From Apricaphanius iberus (lineage: Eukaryota > Chordata > Actinopteri > Cyprinodontiformes > Aphaniidae), in the NCBI GenBank assembly GCA_028564705.1, contig JAPXFQ010001303.1, forward strand, positions 965,637 through 1,029,636: 64,000 nucleotides of DNA, given 5' to 3'. Shown one piece after another: positions 13,301 through 27,200 of the stretch. The stretch's first letter is position 1. The number at the start of each line of letters is the position of its first letter. Under the pieces are notes generated by a model. The model saw nothing but the letters and a program-made list of their open reading frames with translations. It searched no databases and was not told the DNA's origin. A program made the position numbers and the translations under genes.

Positions 13301-16300
13301 TTGGTCACATGAAATCCCAGTAAAATTATTTGAAGGTTCCAGTTGCAATGAAATCAAACAGACTCCTTACCTCCTACAACATGAAGCAGCTCCCCAGTAG
13401 TAGAAGACACAACCAGAATTCGGTGATGGCCTGTGTCTGCAATAGCCAGCTTTTTGTTGATTTGATCCACAGCTACCTTCCCGGGAAATGAAAGGATGCT
13501 GGGTGGCAATGAGTCCCTGTACAGCTTGATCCCCACTGAGTGAGTTTTCAGCTGGCCCTGTTCCCTATAGTATTGGAGGGCAGCATCGGTGAAAAGAGTC
13601 AGCCTGTCGCTGTGGCCTTCGCCCACAAGGGAGAAGAGCACGTTGCCTTGTGGTCCCACCAGGACCAGTGTTGGCCAGCAGGAGACTTCCAGTTTGTGCC
13701 AGAGAGACGCCTCGTCGTCGTTGACCACTGGGTGGCAGATGTCATAGCGGAGCACAGCGCTCCGTATATTGTCCAGGACCTTTGGAGGTTATGAGACAGA
13801 TACAAAGTGAAATCCTACTAAGAAATTATTAATCCACTATCATGCAGATGTTTTATGGATACTGTTAAAATTATATGAGCTTTGGAATATCAATCCAAAC
13901 AAACTAGGAAGAGGAATCTTTGATTATTTTTGCGTCCTTTTCTGTCTAAAGCTTAGTTTATACTTCTCCTTCAGCAAGTTTGCACCCACACACAGATGTG
14001 TCGATGGAGTCATTTCCCTTCTCTGTTGGTGTGTCAGTGTTGCAAAGGAATTCCCCAACAGGACAGCAGGGGGTGCTTACTTTTACTAGTGGGTATGCAT
14101 ACCATTGTAATGTCGTTTCTGGTTAACTTGAGTTTATGTTCTTCAGCTTGTAAACACATTCCACCTGAAGGAGCAATGGCCGCCAGTTTTGATTGAGCTG
14201 GAAAGCTTTTTACAAGAGGTGCAGCTCACTGAATACTCTAAAAAATGCATGTAAACAAACACAACGATCTGTTTTGATGTTTCTCTACTCCTTTTGTTCA
14301 AAATTGCCAAAAAAACATATCAGATAAACTGGCCAGGAAAGCATATAGTGCCCAAACGCTGCATTGACTATTAATTACATCCACTATAGATCAAAGTTCT
14401 AGTGAAATGAACTCTGGCTGTTGTTGAGCTAACTAGTCACAGTCATGGGCTCTCCGTTTCATTTGACATTGCGTCAATTCGTTCCGACGTAGACCGTAGT
14501 CCGACGAGAAGTATAAACTAGGCTTCACACTAATTAAAACCTGATGTTCGCTGAAAGCTACGTCCATAAATTAGACGTAACACAACTATATCATTTTAAT
14601 CTAAGGTGGAATTATAATCATTTTTAAAGAGCATTTATAAGTTTTAGCCGCAAGTTGTTTTGACTTTTTACTTGCCAAATGTTTTCAAATGCTGTCAGAA
14701 ACAGTATGACAAGAGGTAGGACTTTATGAAAGCAATTACAGAGCTAAAGTTTCTAGTGTGCAACTAACATAAAAAAAAATATTTGCAAAAGTATGCATAC
14801 AATGGAAACATTTTACTATAAAGTCATTTGTTTTATCTATAATATCCATATTTCTGTTTGTTTAAAATGTACATATAATACAGGGTCCTCTATAATTATC
14901 TGACACATTTTAAGGCTCAAAAGCCTTGAAATCTAACTAAATATGGCAGCATACCCTCACAATGAAAAACAATCAAACCTTTCATTTGAATACGTTTATT
15001 CAGTAGAGAAAGAGTCCGAGAAAATTGCTTTTAACAAAATCACAGGTGCCACTTATTGGCTCCCCTGCTGTTAATGCCTTGTACACCGATCAGCCATAAC
15101 ATAACGACTACTGAAAGGCGAAGTGAATAGCACTGATTATCTCTTCATCCTGACACCAGTTAGTGGGTGGGATATGTGAGGCTGCAAGTGAACAAGTGAG
15201 AGGATTTGAGTATCTATCAAATTAGGTAACAGCTCTATAAAGCCTAGTGTGTGTCCTTGTGTCACGTTCAAGCTGCTAGGAAGGCAGCTTGGGCCCCAGT
15301 CTTTTTTATTTAATATTAAATACTGGGGCTGTCTCCTAAATATCTCTACACTTTAAAAAGGTGTAAGGACCCTTGACCATTCCTGTTTGCACAGTTTAGC
15401 TCCTCTCTTTTCTTGTACTTGGCTCACTCCACAGGTTCTATCGTGTTTAAGTCTTCAGACTGAATTAAACTGGGAAAAAAGTTGACTTTGTGCCGGTCTT
15501 GATCTGGCAAATTATCCTGATGAAAGACCCAAATATATGAACATAACTTACAGTATAAGCAGGTATTCAACATACTTTTCATTGACTTTTTTCTCTCGCT
15601 TTAGTCCAATATTCTAATAGTAAATGCTGTGTTTTCATTAACTGTAAGTAGAAAATCATCATAATTACCAGAAATAAGTGCTAGAAAAAAAAATGTGTCT
15701 GCCTGTAAATAATCCACACAATGTGTTTCACTGAGTGAACTGAGTTACTGAAATAAATGAATCTTTTAAAAATAGCTGAATTAATCTGGATACGCCTGTA
15801 TATTCAACATGATTGTCAGGGTCTCTGGAAGAGGGAAAGGCACATGGTATTAACATTTCTAGTAGATGCGTGATGTGTCATCACATCCATCCTCTATTTC
15901 CTCCAGTACTAGGCTGGAGTGTTAGTTGCTCAACAGCTCAATGTTAGTTTTATCTAGCCAAACTACATGGTTCCAGCCAAAGCTCCAGCAGTGATTAGTT
16001 AGGACAGAAAACAAATTTTTTAACATAGGACTTTTTCCCCCACACCCTGAATGTACTAAAATGAAAAAGGTGTATTTTTCAAAAACTTTTTAGGGGGATT
16101 ATACTACCGTAATGTAATGTTTTAAAATGCAGAAAAGCTTTCCCAGACCAGCCTTGCCCAAAGAAAAACAATTCACAACACTTACTTTTTCATTGGGGAA
16201 TTTGGCAGAGTGCACACCGACAATCACCAGTCCATCTGTGAGAGCGATTAAACAGAGAAAATTACACACAAACAGACATTAGCATAAAAAACAGCGTTCA

Positions 16301-19300
16301 AAACATAAAAAGTAAAAATACACACTAATAATTACATCATGTTACAGCAGTATTTAATAATTTATGATCATTTCATTTAACTCAGTCTACCTTAATTTAT
16401 GCAATTTCTTGACCAATAACGATATCAAAACCAAACTAATATAAAGGAAAACTGTTATCTTATGGGACTTTTACCATCAAATTCAAAAAATGAAAATGAA
16501 ATCAATGTAATGGTTTTAATTGCTCTATTTGTATGGTTATTAAGCACACACAGGCTTGTTTTTCTGACATCAAGAGTCATGAAATGATTTGTAAGGTAGC
16601 CAACAACGACAACGGAGAATAGGAGTTTTTTTGATGCTGGTTTGAGGGAAAACCTAAAAAAAACTCAAGTGAGAAACTTCAAAGTAAACAAAACAAAAGG
16701 GGTTTCCTTCCTGTTTCTTAAAGAGTGCCAGACAATGCAATGAATGCTCCTTTTTCCACACATTCAAAACCTACAGAACTGAATGTTAAGACATGCGAAA
16801 GCTACCTATTTAGTTGAACAATTTATTGAAAGATTTAAATGGTATATAAGGTAAAATGTCAGCATTCCCAGATATTATGTTGACTCTTTATATATATATG
16901 AGATAAAACACTGAAAGATAATTGTTTAAAAAGGCAAATATCAACATAATTGCAAAACCATTAAATATTGATATTATACAATGTGAATAACTCTTAACTG
17001 GCCTTTAGATGTTTTTTTCACAACAGAAAGGTAACTTTAAATGTGGTTTCCAACATCAAAAAAGCCTTTGTAGCCATTCCTCTCTTGAAAAACAGGAAGT
17101 GAGCACCCAATACGGATCCCGACGTGTAACATGCATTTACAGTATCTGATTTCCTACGGTTGTATGAAGGACATTAACCGTTTCTGTGATGAAGAAAATT
17201 ATTTTCAACAGGAATGCATCAAAGGGATGGGCCACTAACTGCCAACAAAGGATTAATTCTGGCTCGCACAGATATGTCACTTCTCCTCTAAGAAGCTCTT
17301 ATATCCTCCTCTAGTTACCTGTATTTATGGCATCTGTTTGAACTCTTTATCTGCAGACATGTGTCCACACCTTAAAACAGTTACCCTCCAATCTCCACCA
17401 TGGCAAAGACCAGAGAGCTGTCTAAGGACACCAGTGACAAGATTGTACACCTGTACAAGTCTGGGATAAGCAAATCTCCAACAGGCAAGCAGCTTTGTGA
17501 AAATAAACAGTTTGAGAAATTATTAGAAAATTTATCAAACGCAAGATCATTGACAATCTCCCTCAACCTGGGGCTCCATGCAAAATCTCACCTCACGGGG
17601 TACACATGATCTTGAGAACGGTGAATAAACAGAACTATATGGGGGGAACTCGTCAATGACCTAATGAGAGCTCGAACCACGGTAACAAAGGTTACTATTA
17701 GACCTCGTTTCCACTGAGCGGGATGGTGCGGCTTGGTGTGATGCAGTTTGCCTTTTTGTCCATTTCCATTCTAAAAGTGGCCCATTCAGCAGGCCCGCAC
17801 CGGTCCATTAATAACCCATCTTCAGTTGTTGGTCCATAGGACAATGGTCTGTTACAGTTGGGTCAGAGCTACTGGGGGAATGACAAATATCACCGTTTAT
17901 GACAACCACAAGATAAAAACACCAGTGCTGTTGTTTCATCTCACATCATTGTACATGGAGTATATTTCTTTAATCATCTTAGTTATGTTTATTCAATGTT
18001 CCTTTCTATTATCTTAGTGCTTCTTACTTCTATACACAGAGTAGCAAAGTTGTTTTGCTTTTGTTTTTTAACTTCTGTTTTGCTAGCTGACGATTTTTGC
18101 TTTAGGGTGCACATAAATAGCGGAAGAAGCCACAACTACAGCTGTGACCACCCGGATGAAGATGATAGCGAAGCTGAAACCGTCTGCTATTCTACGTATA
18201 GGAGTAAGAAGTACTAACATAATAGAACACAGAATAGGTTTCTCTTTGCCGCACGGAGCCCCCTCAAATACTGCACTAAGGTTTGTGTAAAGAAAGAACA
18301 AAAAAACAACAACCATAAGCTACTATCTTAACTCATTTATGTTTTATTTTGTCACGATTCTCACTGCTCTAGTATCACGGCAAAGTATAAATGTGATGAT
18401 GTATAAATCTGTGTGTGGGGGGCATTTATTTTTATTTTTTATGAAAAGGGCTTCATAAATAAAGTCTGAATGATTGATTAATTGATTTGTACAACCGCGT
18501 CCGCCCCAGTGACAGTCCTCTGGCGATGGAAACGTTCTTCTGAATACTTCAGATTTGACCGGACCAGGCCTGATCGAACCAAACAGCACTGTTCCACTAT
18601 GTTACACGAGGTTTAAGAATCAACTACATCGTAATGAATTCAAACCCTGCACCCCCCTATGCCTAAGCCAGCACATGTCCAGCCCTGTCTAAAGTTTGCA
18701 AGAGACCATCTGATGACCCAGAGGAGGATTGGTCATGTGGTCAGATTAGACCAAAGTAGAACTGTTTGGTATAAATGCCACTCACTATGTTTGAAGAGTA
18801 AAGAATGCTTAGTTGCATCCTAAGACCACCATACCCACTGAAAAGAATGGTGGACGAAACATTATGCTTTAGGACTGCTTTTCTGCATGGGGAACATGAC
18901 GACTGTTCCTTATTAGGGAAAGTATGAATGGGGGCATACATTGTGAAATTTTGAGCAAAAACCTCCTTACATCGGGGAGAGCATTGAAGATGAAACATGG
19001 TTGGATCTTCAAGCATGACAATGATCCCAAACATACCGCCTGTCCAACAAAGGATATTTTTTACAGAGTCGTGGCTAACTGCGCTAACTCCGGACTCACA
19101 TATAAACATGGACGGTTTTCATCTGATCCGGGCTGACAGAACAACGGAGAGTGGTAAGAAGAGAGGAGGGGGTCTGGCTGTGTTTGTGAACGATAGATGG
19201 CGTAACTCTGGGCATTTATCTATCAAAGAGACGCAATGCTGTAAGGACATTGATCTGTTAGCGGTTAGCATGAGACCGTTCTATCTACCGCGGGACTTTA

Positions 19301-22300
19301 CACACGTTATTGTGATAGCTATGTAGTGAACCGCAGAGCTCCTTCAGTGACTGACTGCTGCATCCTAGATACACGAAGATGTGTGTCCGCAGGTCCTTCC
19401 TCCCTGCAGCTGAGAGACTATACAACCAGAACTGCTCCCAACAAGCATAGATGTTTACACCAGTGCTGTATTTTGCACTAATCAACCAAACAACACCACT
19501 GCTGCTATATACATTGCACTTTTTTTTCCAGTTTATATATAGTAACTTATTGGAAGTTACACATTTATTTAATACACATGTACAATGCACATTCTGTACA
19601 TATTTCTAAATATTTCTCATTACTTAAACATCTTTCAGTATCCTGCTGTTTCAAATTACAACCAGCGTATTACTCTGGTTTTCTAACTATGTCTTTTTAA
19701 GTGGTGAACTTGCACAATTGGTGGCTGCCAAATAGTTTTTTTGTCCATCAGTATTTTAACGTTCTTCCCATCCACTATATGTGTGGTATAACTTTTTAAG
19801 GTAAACATCCATATATAAATGGCCCTCTACAGTTCCAATGTTGTCACAAACGTTCTTTGAAAAAATTAATTTAACAGTTACATAACTGCAGTGTGGTTAA
19901 ATCCTCAAAAGTAAAACATCCACTGATTATGTGATATGACTGTGCTACCAGTCATATCATTATGGTGCTGATTTACAGGCAGGACCACGCTTTCCGACAG
20001 ATGCTTTTCTTAACAACTTTAGTGTGCCGGTCTATTAGAACTCCCAGCTAATGTTCTAAAACTTTCAGATTGGTCTATGAAACATGCTTCTAGAATGTAA
20101 CAAATTAAGTTAAAATTACCATTGGCGTCCCAAATAAAATGCAGCGTTAACTACAAATAGGAGCAGACTGCTTATATTCCTATCAATTGGTGTTAAAAGC
20201 GAAAATTTGAATATAAATTTGGTTTTTGAGTCTGGACACTGTCTATGAGCTATTCTGGGCTTTATAAACCACTTCATAAAGCAAACAGCCTTTATAAACC
20301 TATATCGGTTCAGTTAAGCCCAGTCCTTCTGACAGAAATAATAACTTCCTCTACAAACAGATCCAACTTGCCACTTCCTGAGTATTCAGCTCAAAAGGCT
20401 CACACTCTCCACTCACTTCTGTCCCTTACAACCTCTGCCAAACAGTATAGTACCAGCAACAGATTGTAGTGACAATGGGAGGGTGCGTGAGCGGACTGTG
20501 GGAGTGAATGGACTGGGTGGCTCCCACACCTCACAGACCAGAGCTGCAAACAAAATGTACCCGAATCAGTGCCAAAGATAAGCGCAGCGCTGACACTGCG
20601 CTCTGAGCGCTGCCACGCTCACAACTCAATTATAAACACGCCTAGTGAGATGATCTCCAAAAAAAAAAAGTTTATGCAGGGTTTAAGAAAGTAAATTAAA
20701 GAATTCACAGTACAGAACACAGCAGAATAGTATTCCTTGACATTTGAAATTTAATAACAGAAATGTGTCTCGGGGTGTGATGTTTTCTATATTCAAAATC
20801 GGGATCGACAAAAAAGATTTTTTTCCCCCTTGATTCACATCAAAACAGAAAGAGAAATGTGAGATTAAAAAGTACTAAAAACATTATTGCATTTTATAAA
20901 AGTATGATGTTTTGAACAGCTATGTCTAGATATTATACCCTATTTTCTAACACCTTCAGAGGTGAGCCACAACTTAGCCAAGATCTAACCAACACCCAAA
21001 TGTTGTTAAAACAGTTGAAATTTTGAAAATAAATTTACGTAAAGAGGTGGAGCTTTACAATGAAACACATTTTTAGGACCTTCTGCTGAAATACATCTAA
21101 ATTTAAAGTTCAAAACTACAATGAAAAATTCCAAAAGGATGTAAAAGGTTTTACTTTACAAGCAGCAGGTATTTTAAGTTCATTACTATGTACTACAGCA
21201 GTATGGGGAGTCATGCATGAGTCCTGCAGTAAGTTCTGGTGCAGCTTGGAGTTATTTTTGGTTACCATCTCTTAGCAGCTGAGATAAGGGCCTTCCTGCT
21301 CTCGGAGAAGAAGCAGATGGTTTTACTACAGTTCCCCGTCCTAAGTAAGCTTACATATGTATTCTGCAGCACAGAACAAAACAGCAGTAGTTCCTTTCAC
21401 TTTGAGGATTCCTACACGTTCCCCCATTTAAAAACTCCTGATTTGTTTAGATACTTGTTACATTTTTGATGTTCAGAACATTTTGGTCATGCAAGTATAA
21501 ACATTTAATCTAATATGAATTTAAGTTGCTCATTTAGGTGGGGGGTTGTTGGCATAAGGGTGCTCTAAATCATAAAAAAAGGTGCAAAACTGTAGACAAA
21601 ACCAATTTAAGCAGAAAGAGCTTGTGGGTTTAGTCAGCAAAGGTCATGGTACAAAAATTACAAATATGTTGGGAAAAAAATAACCTTTTCATTCTGTTGA
21701 TTGTAAGGTGTTGAAGACTGAGTGATATTATTTTGGGTGATGTTCCTTTAAAAGTTTCCTTTCAGATAGAACAGTGTGTTTCTGCAGACAGAGAAATGTT
21801 AAATATTAAAAAGAGTCCCCCAAGGCTCAATAACAGGGCCCCATTTTATTTTCCATATTTAATAAAAGCATTAGGAAAATATGTCTACAGCTTAAGTGAC
21901 AATTTATGCAGGTGACCATATACTTTACTCATTTGGAAATATTTTAGGGAAGGCTTTTGTTAAACTACAGATTGTATTTTAGCTGCAGCAGGCAATATTG
22001 ATGAAAGATGAAAATAAAATTTAATAAAACCAAATTATTAGATAATGTAGCCATATCTGCCCTAGAAGGAGAGCTTATTGAGAGAATCACATTTCTCCTT
22101 TTTTAGCTTCTCTCCACTGGCTCCCTGTTAAGTCCAGAGTAAAGTTTATGATCCTCCTCCTTACAAATAAAGCCCATAATAATCTAGCTCCATCATACAT
22201 CAGAGATCTGACTGTTCCATACTGTTCTAACAGAGCACTTCGCTCTCAGACTGCATGTTTACTGGTAGTTCCTAGGATTTTTAAAAGTAGAATGGGAGGT

Positions 22301-24218
22301 AGATCTTTTAGTTATCAGGCTCCTCTCCTGTGGAACCAGCTCCCAGTTTTAGTCCGTGAGGCAGATACTAAATTTTCAGTACTATGCTTAAAACTTCCCT
22401 TTTTAAAGCTTATAGTTAAAATGGCTTATCTTATCCTGGGCTAATTTTGTGGTTATGCAGCTATAGGTTAAGACTATTGGACGACAGACTGACCATTTTT
22501 CTTCACTCTTCTACTTTTTTCTTCTACTGCTCGTCAGGCGTATTTTTTGCTGTTATTTCGATTGTTAACCTAGTTTTGTTTCCGTTTTTCTCCATAGAAG
22601 CTCCACCTGGTCTGGTATCCTGCTCAGCTACAACGCCCTGCTAAATGGTGGGCATCAACTTGGATGATGCTCCCAGTGACCGAACATCCTCCATGTCCTG
22701 TTGTCAACGTTTTACTTTCTTTAATAAATAAAATACTCTTACATCAGTTTGTTTGTACTTTTTGTGTCTCTTCTCGGTCTTCTCAAACCCCCAAAAGGTC
22801 GTGGCCAGGTTCTCATTAAGGTTTCTTCTCGTTAAAGGGGAGTTTTTCCTCTCCACTGTCACTATATGCTTGCTCAGTATGAGGGATTACCGAGGGATTG
22901 CTGTGGTTGGAGTCTGCATGTCCAGAGCACAACCTCACATGAATGACAATCTGCTGGAATTCTTTACATAGAAAACTTTTAACTGATTGAAATGTTTGTA
23001 TAACTGTATTGAAATGACTTGTATAGTGTCTTGGGATGACAGCTGTTGTGAATTGGTGCTATATTAATAAACTGAATTGAATATAATTATGAAACAAATA
23101 TTTGGGTATTTGGTTGGATGATGACATTTCTTTTCAAGCGCACGTTTAGCTTCATGAATCAAACATTACTGAGTTTGAAATGTATGTCACTCATGTTTTC
23201 ATTACAGGTTTGTAACATATTCTGGGAATACGTTAAGTATTCTTTTAGAGAATAAAAACAAGTCTTCTTCTCAAAAGAAGCATAGTGCTGAATACATAAA
23301 ATGTATCCAATGGGATACATGTGTTTTCAGGCTAAATCAGAAAGTAGAGAGTTTCAAGAAGGATACTGAAAGAAAGAAGAACAATACGACATACAGCTCA
23401 ACACAATAAGAACAGTGTTCTACTATCTCCTCAATCTGATCCCAGAGAAGTATGACAGAAAAATAACTAAAAGAAAAAGACAACAGTTAGATTTTACATA
23501 AAAAGGTGTTATATTACCTCTGAAAAATAGTTATTTTTGTTGGTCTAAGAAGTGCGGCTCTCAGTAAAAGTGGTTTGGATGTCTATAAAACTATCCTGTT
23601 GCAGACCAGTATTCAAATTAGTCAGCATGCGGCTGAAATTTAACTGCTTCAGGTAATACTTTGCTTTATGTCTGATCTACTTACACCACCTTAAATAAAA
23701 CTTAGGTGGCAAACTCGTTCCAGAAGAAGCAGAAGGCAAACTATGACAATACATTTTTTTCATAAAAAGTTGGATTTTACTATGAACTGTGAAGGACGTT
23801 GGATCCTCAGCAAAAATACTTAACTCCTCATCTATATCCTCTACAAACATGCTCTATCAGATGCACAACTCTTTGATGTGCCTTAGTATTTGTGTGCAGC
23901 AGAGATCAGCAAACTGAGTGAGAATGATATAGCTTGTTGTTTAATGCTACATGGTGAGATTTTAGTCTTTCTGTCCTGTGGGGTAAAATGTATTTTAGGT
24001 AAAATCATTATTGAAACAAAAATAACATCTGAATATGCTTTTATTTACATTATAATTTCAGTATTCACATTATTAGGACCCCGTCCCCCCCATCTTTTAT
24101 CTGCAAAATTAGACCGCCCAACACAAACATGCTTGTTGCTAGGGTTACTTTATATGCTGTTCTACTGTCCCAATCCCTGTTACAAGGCTACCACATTAAC
24201 GAGCATTTTTCATGGGCG

Positions 24219-24269
<51 letters not shown>

Positions 24270-27200
24270 TCAACAGAGTGTCTCTTCTCCAGTTGGTGCA
24301 GGTCAGGGAGGATGTGCATGCAGTTGATGCAGCAGTAGGTGAAAAAGTCCAGCAGCACCACTTTACCGGCCAGCTCCTTGCTCAAAGACAGAGGCTCCTC
24401 GGTGTTCAGCCACTCTAAGCCTGGAAGAAATCGTAGGAAACAGTAAAGCTTTTATTTCTGGGCAAATTTACTAGATTTCTTACTATTTGAGCATAAAAAT
24501 ATACAGAGATATTTTCCCTCTGCATTTAACTCAGACGGGTACATCACAGTTAATTCAAATACAACTTAAAAGTTCATTCATTTCTGTAATGCAATTTATA
24601 TTAAACACTGTGTACTTCTCAAAACTGCAAAGGATCTTGTTATGTCTGCATCTCTTCTACCACACTCTTTCATCCACTCAGTTTTCCATTAATATACTTG
24701 GATCAAGCACTCTGAACAGCTTCTTCCCCATGATTATGTGGGCCACAATATGCAAGTATTAGGTTTTTATATTGGTCTCTCCAGTTGCAAAATTGTTCAT
24801 ACCCCTTACAGATTTAGGTGCAAAGTAATCTTTTAATTTTACCAACATGTTTCTTCTGACTGGAAGTAATATTTTGGACTGCCCCCGTAGGAGTACCAAC
24901 TTAAATCTGATAGAGAATCTGGAGAAGGAGCGAAAGATTGGGATGGTGGCAAGGAGGTCTTCTAAAACTTAGACTTGGAGCACATGAACCAAAAGATAAA
25001 AAGGTCAAAATACTTGAAACAGACGTCCAAAAAGTTGGTCAATGAATGCAATATAATATACATAAACTGTTAATTGCTGAAAGGATTTTTTGACTGATTA
25101 ATGAAAAGTTTCTAAATTATTTTGACACAAAAGCCATTTTTTAAAAGAATACAGATCCAAACATTTTTTTTAACACTGCAGCAGTAGCTACCAGTTAATT
25201 TGTCATCAGGCTATTATTAAATCAGGTAGAGTGTTTTTGCATCTTTGATGCAACATGCAGACCCCTCCTTTATATCACCGGCCTCATAACTGTCCAAACT
25301 ATGGATTTTCTGCAGCTTCATTAGTCCAAAACTAAATTACTATAACTGACAGTTTGGTACTTTTTTTTTGTCAGCTTGGAGTTAGCTGATGAGATCAGGA
25401 GAGAATCACACTTTGTTAAACTGAATGGGGGATTAAGATACAGCAGTTTACGGTAAATAGCACTAGGGCTTGGTTCTTAATCACAAGCAACGATAACTCC
25501 TGTGACAAAAGTTGATGAGCTTTTCCATTATTCTGATAATGCCTGTAACAAATTTTTTTTTTACAGAAAACACAGTGATGAACTATAGAAAAACAGTATG
25601 ATAGGCAAAGAAAAACGACAAAACATGTTAAACAAAATCAATACAGGGGAAAACAGTCATAGATTAAACATCCCTTTTAAACACGTCGATTGCACAACAG
25701 TTTAATACAGTACATAACAAACAATGCATGCATTTAATTCTACGTATCCACTTAATTATATATCATGTTACAGGATGTTTTATCTGAATAGATTACACCT
25801 ATAGCCGTGCTTTAAAAAGGGTACAGAGTTGCACACACATTTAAAAACCCACTATGATTGTAAATGTAGGACCAATAAAAATGATAAAACATAAGTTCAT
25901 ATTAAGGCCTCAAAATCCCACAAAATAACATATGTATACATTACTTAACTTCAGGAAGTTCAATATAAATGTCCATTTGTGTTTTTTGGCTTTGGCATGT
26001 GTGTTTTGCAAGGTTAAGAGGAAGGGCAGAATGCTCTGGGATAAAGTTCTTCTGACGGAGCTGTTTGCTAACCAACAACATAGTCCTTATAGGTGTTTTG
26101 ATCAAAAAAGGCTTGAACACTGCAGGAGGCAGGATCCTTATTAGCAGCATTATGTGGGAACTATACTGAGTTTTGAGTGACAGGGCTTTAGCAAATAAAG
26201 GGAGGTTGAGGAGAGATTATGGGGAAATGGATGGAGAGAAATACTGGACAAAAACCTGCAAGTTGAAAGTGACTTTGTTGTGAATTTGGGTGCAATTGAG
26301 ATTTTTAAGGCTTAATGGTAAAAAGATTGTGTGGCTTTGTAGAATTGGACGGAAACTTTGCATGAATTAAATAAAACCCAATCCTCTGTGTGAGCTGTTA
26401 AAGCTAAGGTTATTTTCTAATGCAATGAAATAATTTTCTTTCATCTTTGGATTTACAAATTCCCCAACCCTTAAAGTATAACAACAAAAAGTAATGGAAA
26501 AACGTTCCATTATCTTTTTACCCTTTTACACTTGTTGAAACCAGTGAGAGCAACACATCTTTGCTGAAAAGTAATACTACCAATCTGCTGAGAGGAATGT
26601 GTCTATAGGTAAAAAACTGCTTGCATCTTAAATTCTTGAAAGATGGTGGAACTCATATGTCCTGAAGATCACCACCTAGTGGTAGGATAAGATTTTAACA
26701 ACAAAAGCAAAACAAAACATTTCAAAACCCCTTTAATTTTGGTAAATTAAGATTACTGTGGTGGGAAAAACTATTTCACCACAGAAAACTGCAGCTACTG
26801 AGGCTTTACAAAATATCTAAAATGTTTGGCACACATTTATGTTAATTCATCTTTACTTTAATGCCCCTAAACTAAGCCAAGCTCAAAGAACTATCTTCAG
26901 AAGTCAGCTAATAAGTAAACCGAATCAATTTGCTGTAATTTAATAAACTTTATTGTAATCTTAATGAGAAGCAATCAAGTGGACCATGGCAACTCTAGAG
27001 GAGGTTCACCTCAGGTGAGATAACCTGTCAACATGACAACGATCAGTCTTGCTCTGCAAATATCTGGCTTTCAGGAAAAGTGGCAAGAAGACAGCCAGTG
27101 TTGAAAGAACACACACAAAAAATCCTGTTTCCACATGTTTGCTGTGTCAGAGAAGAGTGCGAAACGAAAATGTAGAAGAAGGTGCTCTGGTGAGATGATA

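Noticed and set aside
23890..24327. 145-codon frame including a THTHTH run
   Set aside because: The run is the translated (AC)n microsatellite and the frame is antisense to NHLRC2 exon 2.
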